64,000 nt of DNA, from NCBI RefSeq assembly GCF_025148635.1, contig NZ_CP102269.1:3782001-3846000 (forward strand). Reading direction: 5' to 3'. Both the position numbers and the translations under genes were made by a program. This document shows positions 42,434-49,813 of this stretch, one piece after another (positions within the stretch are counted from its first letter, which is position 1; each line of letters begins with the position of its first letter). The DNA comes from Butyricimonas virosa. Its GTDB lineage: Bacteria; Bacteroidota; Bacteroidia; Bacteroidales; Marinifilaceae. A model generated the notes under the pieces. That model ran no database searches. It was not told the DNA's origin and saw only the letters and a program-made list of their open reading frames with translations.

Positions 42434-43249
42434 TTATACACCCTGTTTGTTTCCAAAAAGAGATATGTGCAGTCGATCGCAGAAGCGCCATCCATTCCGG
42501 ATGCAATGTTCCAAAGTTTTAGGAATCGAGAGGTTTAATTCTTCGGGTGTGGCACCCATGGGCATTAACAAGATGTCTTCGTTTGTCCATCCATCTAGTT
42601 GCCTCAAAAGTGCTTGGATTTCGATCACGTCGTTTTCCCCGGAGTAAACGAATTTTAGTTGAAAGTCTTTTTTGTTTTCGCGTGCGTGCGTGATAAATGA
42701 TTGTATGGCCGGGATGTTAATACGGGTATTGTTGTGGTGGTCCGCGTAAGGAGCGGGAGGAACAGAGCCGGATAATTTGGGTGAAAGACTAAAAAAGTCG
42801 ATCATCCCGGCACACTCTTCTACATAAATCGTGGCGTTGGTTTCGACGGTCATGTGAAAATGGGGCTCTTTTTTTAATTGCATACACAATTCTCTGACTT
42901 TATCCGCTTGCAAGAAGGGTTCACCACCCGTGATCACGATATGATCTATGTTTCCCCGGTTGTGATCGATAATTTGCACGATTTCTCTTATGGGCAGGGA
43001 GAATGAATTCTCAACTTTAAAAGCGGCGTATGCCGTGTCACATTCGCAAGTATTCCCGGCCAGTGTTTTCCACGTGCAATGGAGATTACACCCGGCTAGC
43101 CGGATAAACAAGGAAGGTATACCGTTTAATTTTCCCTCGCCCTGAATCGTTCCCGGCACGTGTAATCCAGAGGCGGGCAGTTCCTTTAGCAATTTACCGT
43201 CCTTGTCTTTCGTGATCGGGAAAATACCGTCCTTCGCCAAATGTAACAT
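42434..43249 (-). CDS. queE: 7-carboxy-7-deazaguanine synthase QueE (radical SAM)
   Basis: A 271-residue radical SAM enzyme that converts 6-carboxytetrahydropterin to 7-carboxy-7-deazaguanine in preQ0/queuosine synthesis. The N-terminal GLHVPGTIQGEGKLNGIPSLFIRLAGC and the ITGGEPFLQ block are QueE-typical. The cluster motif is altered: Cys54-NLH-Cys58 is followed by an insertion of about nine residues before CDTAY, giving Cys54-x3-Cys58-x11-Cys70 with an extra Cys68. Other QueE enzymes with expanded cluster loops are known (Burkholderia CX14CX2C), so activity is likely. It is the last of queC-queD-queE. Confidence 0.88.
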   Translation of the reverse strand: MLHLAKDGIFPITKDKDGKLLKELPASGLHVPGTIQGEGKLNGIPSLFIRLAGCNLHCTWKTLAGNTCECDTAYAAFKVENSFSLPIREIVQIIDHNRGNIDHIVITGGEPFLQADKVRELCMQLKKEPHFHMTVETNATIYVEECAGMIDFFSLSPKLSGSVPPAPYADHHNNTRINIPAIQSFITHARENKKDFQLKFVYSGENDVIEIQALLRQLDGWTNEDILLMPMGATPEELNLSIPKTLEHCIRNGWRFCDRLHISLFGNKQGV

Positions 43250-43295
43250 ACATGAGCTTTTTAATTTTTATCTTTTAGTTTTTATCTTTTATCTC

Positions 43296-43832
43296 TTATC
43301 TTATTCCTTCCCACCACTGATCATCTTTCCATTCTTCCCGGATAGCTTCGGAAAAACGGATGTCATGAATGTTGAAGTTCACGAGTTGCAGGTCTTCCCG
43401 GAAAGCTTCGGCGTACCCGGTTGCTGTTTCATGTACCCGAACGGAAGAGAGCCGTACGTTTCCTTCCCCGTTTTTATGCTCCGTGTTTTGTAGGATTTTG
43501 TCGATCAGGTAAAGGAACAACAAAGCGTATCCTTCTGCAGAAGGGGAGACGGGGATTTCAGCCACCCGACGGTTGTATTTGTAGATAAAAGTCTTCAACT
43601 CGTCGGATTCTTCCTGCCACAGCGAGTAGGTATGGTCGAAACTATCCACAAGTTCCTTCACTTTATCCAGCAGCACGAAGTCTATCACCATATATCCCCG
43701 GTCCAGCTTGTCGGACGTGATAAATACTTCCACGATATACGAATGTCCATGAATGTTCTCCCGACAACGGTGTGAAGAACAATTCCGCACGATGTGTGCC
43801 CCTTCGAATTTGAATAACTTTCTGATTAACAT
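43296..43832 (-). CDS. queD: 6-carboxy-5,6,7,8-tetrahydropterin synthase QueD
   Basis: A 178-residue member of the 6-pyruvoyl-tetrahydropterin synthase family. Zinc ligands: His13 (FEGAHIV) and the HGHSY pair (ENIHGHSYIVEVFI); the catalytic Cys is in SSHRCRENIHGH. The C-terminus has SSVRVHETATGYAEAF with the conserved Glu. It is longer than classic QueD (about 120) because of extra helices around 75-105. It makes the substrate of QueE from GTP-derived dihydroneopterin triphosphate. Spacing of 46 bp to queE. Confidence 0.88.
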   Translation of the reverse strand: MLIRKLFKFEGAHIVRNCSSHRCRENIHGHSYIVEVFITSDKLDRGYMVIDFVLLDKVKELVDSFDHTYSLWQEESDELKTFIYKYNRRVAEIPVSPSAEGYALLFLYLIDKILQNTEHKNGEGNVRLSSVRVHETATGYAEAFREDLQLVNFNIHDIRFSEAIREEWKDDQWWEGIR

Positions 43833-43970
43833 TGATCAATTATTAAATTTTAGATCCTACTAATTTCTTGATTTTAGATTTTCCCCCACGAAGTCCACGC
43901 TTTTTCTACCGTAAATCGTAATTCATAAATCATAAATTAAATCGTTTTTTTCATTTTCAATTCTCCATTT

Positions 43971-44642
43971 TCAATAAGACAACGGGTCCTTTATTCCCGC
44001 CTCTTCAAATGCTTTTGCCCGGAGAAGGCAGCTATCGCAAGTACCGCAGGGTTTTTTGCCGCCGCGGTAACAAGTCCAGGTGAGGCTGTAATCAACTCCT
44101 AAACGATTCCCCAGACGTACTTCGTCGGCCTTGGTCATGTGCATGAAAGGGGCGTGAAGGGTGATCTTTTGTTTTTTCTCGGCGCCGAGAACGGTTCCCA
44201 AGTTTATAGTTTGTTCCATGGAGCGGATGAATTCTTCCCGGCAATCCACGTACCCGGAATAATCCACTTCGCTGACCCCGATAAAGATGTCGGTGATGTC
44301 AAGGGCGTCAGCGTAGGAGGCTGCCACGGAAAGAAATACCATGTTTCGGGCAGGAACGTACGTGTCCGGGATGGTAGTCCGGTTTATATCCCCGTCGTGA
44401 ATGTCCATTTTCTCGTCCGTGAGAGAACAACCGTCCCATTGGTTCAGCATGATTTTCACGAATTTGTGTTCTTTTACCCCGGCTGCTTTTGCCACGGCTT
44501 TTGCCGCTTTTATCTCTTTATCGTGTTTTTGTCCGTACTCGAAGGTGATAGCATATAATTCATCAAATCCTTGCTCTCTGGCAACGTATAGAGCTGTCGT
44601 GGAGTCCAGCCCGCCGGATAATAAAACAAGCGCTTTCTTCAT
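43971..44642 (-). CDS. queC: 7-cyano-7-deazaguanine synthase QueC
   Basis: A 223-residue ATP-dependent enzyme that turns 7-carboxy-7-deazaguanine into preQ0. The PP-loop is VLLSGGLDSTTALY near residue 7. The zinc-binding cluster is CYRGGKKPCGTCDSCLLRAKAF at the C-terminus. The middle GVSEVDYSGYVDCREEFI is conserved in QueC. It is the first gene of the three-gene preQ0 set and has a leftward promoter element at 44672-44679. No tgt, queA or queF is in the window, so the final steps are elsewhere. Confidence 0.93.
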   Translation of the reverse strand: MKKALVLLSGGLDSTTALYVAREQGFDELYAITFEYGQKHDKEIKAAKAVAKAAGVKEHKFVKIMLNQWDGCSLTDEKMDIHDGDINRTTIPDTYVPARNMVFLSVAASYADALDITDIFIGVSEVDYSGYVDCREEFIRSMEQTINLGTVLGAEKKQKITLHAPFMHMTKADEVRLGNRLGVDYSLTWTCYRGGKKPCGTCDSCLLRAKAFEEAGIKDPLSY

Positions 44643-44951
44643 GATTTTCCTTTCTATTATTTTACGTGTGACAAAGGTAATATATTTCGGGTTACGATCA
44701 ACAGGAAATGGAATGGGGGATAAATAAGACTTTTTGTCAGTTTTTTGTGTGTCGAGAATCTTGCCGTGTGGTATTAATCTCGTTAATTTGGGGATTCCTA
44801 TTGCTATTTTTACTTATGTAAAACTTTTTTTGTTTACTTTTTTTTGTTCACTAATTAGCTCTTATTTCACCTATTTATTTTATATTTGTCAGATACTAAT
44901 ATTTGAAAATCGAAGAGTGTTCATCTTTTTAATGACTAATTCATATTTGAT
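44643..44951. promoter_or_regulatory. Divergent promoter region of queC and the bactofilin gene
   Basis: Minus strand TACCTTTG at 44679-44672 precedes queC by 30 bp; plus strand TATATTTG at 44881-44888 precedes the bactofilin gene by 63 bp. Both match the -7 consensus; neither has a perfect -33 TTTG at the right distance. The rest is AT-rich with T-runs at 44826-44847. No preQ1 riboswitch-like structure was recognised. Confidence 0.4.
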
Positions 44952-45386
44952 ATGTTTGGAAAGAAAAAGAATGAAGATGACTCTGAAAAATTAATGAAAG
45001 TCAGTGCTGACAACCTGACAATGATAACAATAGGGACGATAGTGAAAGGGATAATCACTATTGCTGGAGGATTACATCTGGAGGGAACGTTAGAGGGAGA
45101 CATTATTTGTAAAGGGAAAGTTGTGATTGGTCCACAAGGAAAAGTCAAGGGAAATGTGAACTGTGATACCGCGGTATTGTATGGTCTGTTGCAAGGAGAT
45201 ATTCGTGCAATGAATGAACTGTACATGAAATCCGGGTGCATGGTAAAAGGTGATGTTTACACGCGTAAGCTGGAAATAGAGCCGAATGCCGGATTCGATG
45301 GTGTTTGTAATACCACCGGGATGAATGTCCCCGTGAAGGACAAGAACACCAAAGTGGAAAAGGTCATGGTGGTGGAGGAAAAGTAG
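44952..45386 (+). CDS. Bactofilin (polymer-forming cytoskeletal protein)
   Basis: A 144-residue bactofilin. The core (residues 20-120) is a regular beta-helix, visible as repeated short strands with hydrophobic spacing: NLTMITIGTIVKGIITIAGG, LHLEGTLEGDIICKG, VVIGPQGKVKGNVN, AVLYGLLQGDIRAM and LYMKSGCMVKGDVY. The N-terminus (MFGKKKNEDDSE) and the tail are charged and disordered as usual. Bactofilins polymerise without nucleotide at the cytoplasmic membrane and scaffold cell-shape or envelope machinery. It is a single-gene unit. Confidence 0.9.
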   Translation: MFGKKKNEDDSEKLMKVSADNLTMITIGTIVKGIITIAGGLHLEGTLEGDIICKGKVVIGPQGKVKGNVNCDTAVLYGLLQGDIRAMNELYMKSGCMVKGDVYTRKLEIEPNAGFDGVCNTTGMNVPVKDKNTKVEKVMVVEEK

Positions 45387-45571
45387 CCTTGGACTGGATT
45401 CTCTTAAAAATAAACTTTTAATTTTCTCCTGGTTTGGATGTACGATTTTACGACAAGTGAATGGTCGGTTGTTGAAATGTTTGCATAAATAGCTAATTGG
45501 CATATGTTTGATTATGTGTCGGTTGGGGTAAATTATAAAACACTATAAATTGAAATCTAAACAGATAGAAG

Positions 45572-46495
45572 ATGAAACGAGAATTTTTAACACAGTTTAT
45601 GGAGCGACTTATTGTCGAGTTGGAACGAGAGCAGCGAGATGGTACTGCTCATGTTTATCAGAGTACTTTGAAACGGTTGAAGAAATTTGCGAATGGGCGC
45701 GAAGTTAGTTTTAAGCAATTGACCCCAGAATGGTTATCTCAATTCGAGCGGAAACTGTTGGCCGACCAATTGAAGTGGAATTCCATTTCAACCTATATGC
45801 GGACGTTGAGATCCGTTTATAATCAAGCGGTTGAACGAGGGATTGCCTCTTATATACCCCGTCTTTTCAGTCGGGTACACACCGGGATTGATTGTCAGGT
45901 GAAAAGGGCTGTTTCCCCGGAGGTGATCTGTCGGTTGATGACAGATAAGAAGCCTCTGCCTGAACGGCTTTCTTTTACTCGGGATATGTTTGTCCTGCTG
46001 TTTTTGTTGCGGGGAATGCCCTTTGTCGATCTGGCATTCTTGCGTAAATGTGATTTGCAGGGAAACGTGGTTGTTTATCATCGGCACAAGACAAGACGAA
46101 AACTGACCGTTGTGGTTTGTCCCGAGGCGATGGCTATTATCGAGAAATATAAGGATATGTACCCTGATTCTCCCTATTTGCTTCCTATTATTCAGGACTC
46201 CAAGCAGGATGAATACCGGCAGTATTCCAAGATGTTACGCTTGCATAACTACCGGTTGCGACAAGTCGGGTATTTCCTGAAAATCAGGGAGCAGTTAAGT
46301 ACTTACGTGGCTCGCCATACTTGGGCAACGACGGCATTACGACAGAATTATAATTCCAGCCTGATCTGTGATGCGATGGGGCATTCGTCGGTTAAGGTGA
46401 CCGAGACTTATTTCCAGCGTTACCGGGAAGATGAGGTGAATCAATTAAATAATGCACTTGTGGCTTTTGTTCTATCCAAGAAAGTGTCGTATTGA
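45572..46495 (+). CDS. Tyrosine recombinase linked to the invertible promoter
   Basis: A 307-residue site-specific recombinase. The N-terminal SAM-like DNA-binding domain (residues 10-100) contains FKQLTPEWLSQFERKL. The catalytic domain has Arg in LLRGMPFVDLAFL, Lys in HKTRRKLTV, H-x-x-W-type ARHTWATTAL with its Arg, His in MGHSSVKVTETYF and the nucleophile Tyr in TETYFQRY. Family members in Bacteroides act on invertible promoters close to their own gene. It ends 64 bp before the left inverted repeat, strongly suggesting that it flips that segment. The gene points toward the repeats, so any leftward transcript from the segment would be antisense to it. Confidence 0.93.
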   Translation: MKREFLTQFMERLIVELEREQRDGTAHVYQSTLKRLKKFANGREVSFKQLTPEWLSQFERKLLADQLKWNSISTYMRTLRSVYNQAVERGIASYIPRLFSRVHTGIDCQVKRAVSPEVICRLMTDKKPLPERLSFTRDMFVLLFLLRGMPFVDLAFLRKCDLQGNVVVYHRHKTRRKLTVVVCPEAMAIIEKYKDMYPDSPYLLPIIQDSKQDEYRQYSKMLRLHNYRLRQVGYFLKIREQLSTYVARHTWATTALRQNYNSSLICDAMGHSSVKVTETYFQRYREDEVNQLNNALVAFVLSKKVSY

Positions 46496-46534
46496 GAATA
46501 ATGTTAGGAATTATGTGATGTCAAGGAGGTAAAT

Positions 46535-46550
46535 ATCTGACAATTAGTCA
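46535..46550. repeat. TGAC-N5-GTCA dyad outside the left repeat
   Basis: TGACAATTAGTCA at 46538-46550, preceded by ATC. Its counterpart on the other side of the segment, read on the opposite strand, is TGACAGAATGTCA (46901-46889). The two share ATCTGACA and GTCA but differ in spacer and in distance to the repeats (9 versus 33 bp). Confidence 0.35.
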
Positions 46551-46559
46551 GAAAAAAAT

Positions 46560-46580
46560 CCGTTACTTTGTAGGTAACGG
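46560..46580. repeat. Left inverted repeat (recombination site)
   Basis: The 21-bp site is CCGTTAC, spacer TTTGTAG, then GTAACGG. The arms are 7-bp inverted repeats around an asymmetric 7-bp spacer, the layout of a tyrosine recombinase core. An exact reverse-complement copy is at 46835-46855. Confidence 0.9.
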
Positions 46581-46596
46581 AATCTTTTAATGAGTG

Positions 46597-46628
46597 CAAA
46601 TTTATATATATATTTTTATTATTTCAAA
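46597..46628 (-). promoter_or_regulatory. Promoter inside the invertible segment, pointing left
   Basis: On the minus strand TTTG (46628-46625), exactly 20 bases, then TAAATTTG (46604-46597): a full Bacteroides promoter. It is 17 bp from the left repeat. After inversion it would point right with its -7 box 17 bp from the right repeat and about 110 bp ahead of the start at 46937. Confidence 0.75.
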
Positions 46629-46685
46629 TAATGCGACGATTATTTTTCAATAGATGATAAAATAATTCAATTTTTTTTTGAGTAG

Positions 46686-46711
46686 TAGTTTTTTTGGAGA
46701 CAAAAAAACTA
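46686..46711. terminator. 11-bp hairpin within the invertible segment
   Basis: TAGTTTTTTTG (46686-46696), loop GAGA, CAAAAAAACTA (46701-46711). It could block transcription entering the segment from the distal side, but it lacks a GC-rich stem. Confidence 0.4.
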
Positions 46712-46834
46712 TTACCCACCTCGATTTTCTAAAAGATGGGCGGAGTTTAGATCGCCTTCCCCGGACTACAAAAATTCATTATATAAATAATAACCCGCCG
46801 AAAGACCCCTTTTTATTTGAAATTTTATGTTTTA

Positions 46835-46855
46835 CCGTTACCTACAAAGTAACGG
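46835..46855. repeat. Right inverted repeat (recombination site)
   Basis: CCGTTAC, spacer CTACAAA, GTAACGG: the exact reverse complement of 46560-46580. It lies 81 bp upstream of the first fimbrial gene. Confidence 0.9.
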
Positions 46856-46936
46856 TAAATTTAAATAGTGTGTAGTAAAAATTTTTGATGACATTCTGTC
46901 AGATTTCAAATGTTAGGTAATTTTAAAGAATGGGTT

Positions 46937-48157
46937 ATGAAAAAAAGATTTAGTTTATTATGGTCATTGCTTGCAATGGTAGTTGTGTGTGCTTGTTCAA
47001 AGAGTGGTGGTTCGGATTATCCGGATCCGGAAAAGGCCGGTTTAACGTTTCAAGTTACTTTTGACAAAACCGGTATGGAAGGAAGGGCTCCACAATCTAC
47101 AGCAATTCCGGAAACTTCATGGGCAAATGTCAAGCAATTACAATTCTTATTGTATAATGCGTCCGGTCAGGTGGTTTATTCAACCATCGTGAATCCGTCA
47201 AGTGCGTTGACCACTTTCACGTACGTGGACGTACCGGTAGGTACCGGTTACACGTTAGTTGCTGTTGCCAACGTGAAAAGTTCTTCCGATGCAGTTACCA
47301 CTTATATAGATGGAGGTACAACTCCAACTGAATGGACGATGTGGAATGTACGTCAGAAAACAATTCCGAATTTATTAGTCGAACATAAAGCGAGTGCTTT
47401 CCCGACATTTTGTTCAGCTAAACTGACTACTGCCGGTAATACTGCTTATACTGAGCCGTCGGAAATTTTTATGGGGGCTGCAACAAGTATTGATGTAACT
47501 GCTGGTGTTACTACTCCCGTGCCGGCTATTGCTCTGAAACGTGAAGTTGCGATGATGCGTGTTCGTTTGAATGTAAAAGATAGCGAGACGGATAATGAGA
47601 ACACGGTTGATTTCACGAAGGATGCTTCTATCATGATTTACCGTTTGCCTGAAAACATGAAAGTTGGGGCTACAACTGCGGGAGGGGTGAGTGCAACGTC
47701 TATTGATGCCAATATATTGACAATAAAAGACGGAACTGTTTTCAACACGTCTAATCCGACTTCCGGATATGATCCGAAGGTTGTTTTGGGTGGTAATTTC
47801 ACGATGTGGAGAGATGTTATCGTGTGGCCGAATAATGGAGGACGTACTATTAATGGTGCGTCAACGGCAGAAGCATCAGTAGATCGCCAATACTTTATCG
47901 TTGTTTCCGGACGTGGTAAGGCTGGTCATATTTTGGCAAGCGGAGATGAAATGCTTACCGAGGGTCCTGTTTACTGGTCTGGTTTGATCAAGCAGAACTT
48001 TACGCCGAATACGATTCGTGAAGTGAATTTGACTTTACGTTCCGGGGGTACTACGGAAGTACCGACCAAACCTAGAGATGAGGGTGGTTTGACGATTGAT
48101 GTTGCTGCACCGGAAGCTTGGAGTAGTAATATCGTAGAATCAGCACTTACACTGTAA
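46937..48157 (+). CDS. Major fimbrillin-type lipoprotein (FimA/Mfa1-like)
   Basis: A 406-residue lipoprotein read from the ATG at 46937 (signal ending AMVVVCAC). The pattern of a lipobox, a 30-50-residue propeptide and a possible Arg cleavage site (MEGRAPQST) followed by a large transthyretin-like beta-sandwich fits Bacteroidetes fimbrillins, which are matured by an Arg protease in Porphyromonas. Elements such as VKQLQFLLYNASGQVVYSTIV and YTLVAVANVK are typical of the N-terminal domain, and the C-terminal RQYFIVVSGRG and NTIREVNLTLRS close the second domain. It is first in the operon and directly behind the invertible promoter. Confidence 0.8.
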   Translation: MKKRFSLLWSLLAMVVVCACSKSGGSDYPDPEKAGLTFQVTFDKTGMEGRAPQSTAIPETSWANVKQLQFLLYNASGQVVYSTIVNPSSALTTFTYVDVPVGTGYTLVAVANVKSSSDAVTTYIDGGTTPTEWTMWNVRQKTIPNLLVEHKASAFPTFCSAKLTTAGNTAYTEPSEIFMGAATSIDVTAGVTTPVPAIALKREVAMMRVRLNVKDSETDNENTVDFTKDASIMIYRLPENMKVGATTAGGVSATSIDANILTIKDGTVFNTSNPTSGYDPKVVLGGNFTMWRDVIVWPNNGGRTINGASTAEASVDRQYFIVVSGRGKAGHILASGDEMLTEGPVYWSGLIKQNFTPNTIREVNLTLRSGGTTEVPTKPRDEGGLTIDVAAPEAWSSNIVESALTL

Positions 48158-48257
48158 AAGAATTCCTTTTTATACACTCAAGATGATTTGCCTGGGAGCG
48201 GGATCCCCTGCTTCCGGGGAATCTGAAATAAGTGTAAAATCAACAAAAATATTAAAT

Positions 48258-49163
48258 ATGGGAAAGAACAGACTTCTCATAGTATTTACGGGTGTGATTA
48301 TCCAACTCCTGCTCGCGTCATGTACTTATGATTATTTTAAAGATGAAACCAATTACCAGGTTTACGTACCCGAAGTGGTGGATAATAAGGTTAGTGACTG
48401 TCGTGTACTGGTTTATGACGAGACTGGAGTGTTGGTGGGAGCGCGTTACGAGGCTGCCCCGTGGAAAGATCCCCGTATGAGAGCAGGGTTGTTTAGTTTC
48501 AGATTACCCCCTGGTGAATATAAGGTCTATTGTTATACGAATACAGATAGTCTTTCATTCGCAGATGAGCAACAACTGGAAACCTCTGCTTTTATGTTGA
48601 ATAATAGCAGTTCCGGGGAGAATCATTACGTGCATCCTTCGGACGTGTTATTCCAGAAGTTTGTGCCTGTGATCGATCATCCGGGAGTTTTACGTACCGA
48701 CACGGTAGAATTGGAACATTATACGGGACGGGTAACCGTGCGTTTTAAAAATTTTCCAGGCGACGTGTCTCGTATAGAAAACGTGCAATTGTTGGCAGAA
48801 GGGGTGTCCACCGTACAGTATTTGAAGTATGATACTATCGCTGGCCGACAGACTCGGGATGATCATATGTTTCATTTCGGAGAGTTACCGGCACAGATAA
48901 CAGCTGATTATCTAGAGGTGGATCATCGTTATTTACCGTCTGTAGAAGGCGAATTTATGAGACTGAATTATACATTCCTGGATAGTGACGGTGTTGCCGT
49001 CAATCATTTACCGGTGGAAGTGAAAGATAAACTGACCGGGTTGCCACTCAGGCTATTGCATGGCCGACGAATCATTATTGAAATCGATTCTTACGTGGTG
49101 ATCAAAGTTTCGATCGTGGGATGGAATGAAGATATTGAGAGTGGAGATACGAACATGGAATGA
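48258..49163 (+). CDS. FimB/Mfa2 family fimbrial anchor
   Basis: A 301-residue lipoprotein (MGKNRLLIVFTGVIIQLLLASC). The segment CRVLVYDETGVLVGARYE followed by FSFRLPPGEYKVYCYTNTD is characteristic of FimB/Mfa2 proteins, which anchor the fimbria to the outer membrane and set its length. The C-terminal RRIIIEIDSYVVIKVSIVGWNE is also typical. The start at 48258 is chosen over the longer frame because it gives a clean lipoprotein signal. The stop lies 28 bp before the start of the next gene. Confidence 0.85.
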   Translation: MGKNRLLIVFTGVIIQLLLASCTYDYFKDETNYQVYVPEVVDNKVSDCRVLVYDETGVLVGARYEAAPWKDPRMRAGLFSFRLPPGEYKVYCYTNTDSLSFADEQQLETSAFMLNNSSSGENHYVHPSDVLFQKFVPVIDHPGVLRTDTVELEHYTGRVTVRFKNFPGDVSRIENVQLLAEGVSTVQYLKYDTIAGRQTRDDHMFHFGELPAQITADYLEVDHRYLPSVEGEFMRLNYTFLDSDGVAVNHLPVEVKDKLTGLPLRLLHGRRIIIEIDSYVVIKVSIVGWNEDIESGDTNME

Positions 49164-49191
49164 TTTGATATTCATGAATAAAGAAAATAAT

Positions 49192-49788
49192 ATGAAACCA
49201 GTTGTACGATATATTTTACTTGTTTCCGTTTTACTTTGTTTATTTGGCGGGGTACGGGCGCAAAGTGTTAAGGTAAATGTACCTTTATGGTTGACCGGTT
49301 CACCTAATATCGGTTTTGAGTACACGTTAACGCGACAGCTCACGGTGAATGCCGAGGGGGCGTGGTTACCGTATATGTTTAAGAAGAATGAAGAAGTTTT
49401 TAGAGTGTTGATGGGATCTGCGGAATTACGATACTATTGGAACCCGCAAAATTTTTACACGAATGATTCATGGGATGGATTTTATATCGGTCCTTATGCC
49501 ATGTATGGCACTTTTAATATCGGGTTGTTGAAACACAATGATCCGCTCCGGAGTTATCGCCGGAAAGGATGGGGGGTATCGGGAGGTATTACTTTCGGGT
49601 ACAAATATGCTTTTAACTCCCGTCTGGCGCTGGATATGAATATCGGTGTTGGATATGCTCATTTCCAGTATGATAAATATAAACTAGGAGGAGAATACGT
49701 GAATTTCCCGTTGGAACTCAAGAAGACCAAACAATGGATTGGTCCGACGAAGTTCGGCGTGAGTCTTACATACAATATATTCCGCTAG
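49192..49788 (+). CDS. DUF3575 outer-membrane barrel protein
   Basis: A 198-residue exported protein (signal VVRYILLVSVLLCLFGGVRAQ); an upstream ATG at 49174 would add six residues. The body consists of alternating strands as in small beta-barrels: VNVPLWLTGSPNIGFEYTL, FYIGPYAMYGTFN, GGITFGYKYAFN and KFGVSLTYNIFR. DUF3575 proteins occur in FimA/Mfa1 operons of Bacteroidales together with an OmpA protein and are thought to support fimbrial anchoring. Spacing to the OmpA gene is 25 bp. Confidence 0.8.
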   Translation: MKPVVRYILLVSVLLCLFGGVRAQSVKVNVPLWLTGSPNIGFEYTLTRQLTVNAEGAWLPYMFKKNEEVFRVLMGSAELRYYWNPQNFYTNDSWDGFYIGPYAMYGTFNIGLLKHNDPLRSYRRKGWGVSGGITFGYKYAFNSRLALDMNIGVGYAHFQYDKYKLGGEYVNFPLELKKTKQWIGPTKFGVSLTYNIFR

Positions 49789-49813
49789 TGTTACAGATAA
49801 AATGTTGCTGAAA

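Larger units (their letters stand above)
46581..46834. other. 254-bp invertible promoter segment
   Basis: The segment lies between perfect inverted sites, next to the recombinase and upstream of the fimbrial operon. It contains a leftward promoter at 46597-46628 and an A/T hairpin at 46686-46711. No credible gene is inside. In the given orientation no rightward TTTG/TAnnTTTG pair is seen, so the fimbrial operon is likely silent. Confidence 0.85.

Noticed and set aside
44643..44951. preQ1 riboswitch upstream of queC
   Set aside because: No pseudoknot-like C-rich/A-rich pattern typical of preQ1 aptamers was found on the minus strand.
45572..46495. Recombinase as integrase of a mobile element
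   Set aside because: No attachment-site tRNA, no excisionase or cargo; the adjacent inverted sites explain it better as an invertase.
46678..46875. 65-residue frame within the invertible segment
   Set aside because: It spans the right inverted repeat, so it would be broken by inversion, and it has no recognisable content.
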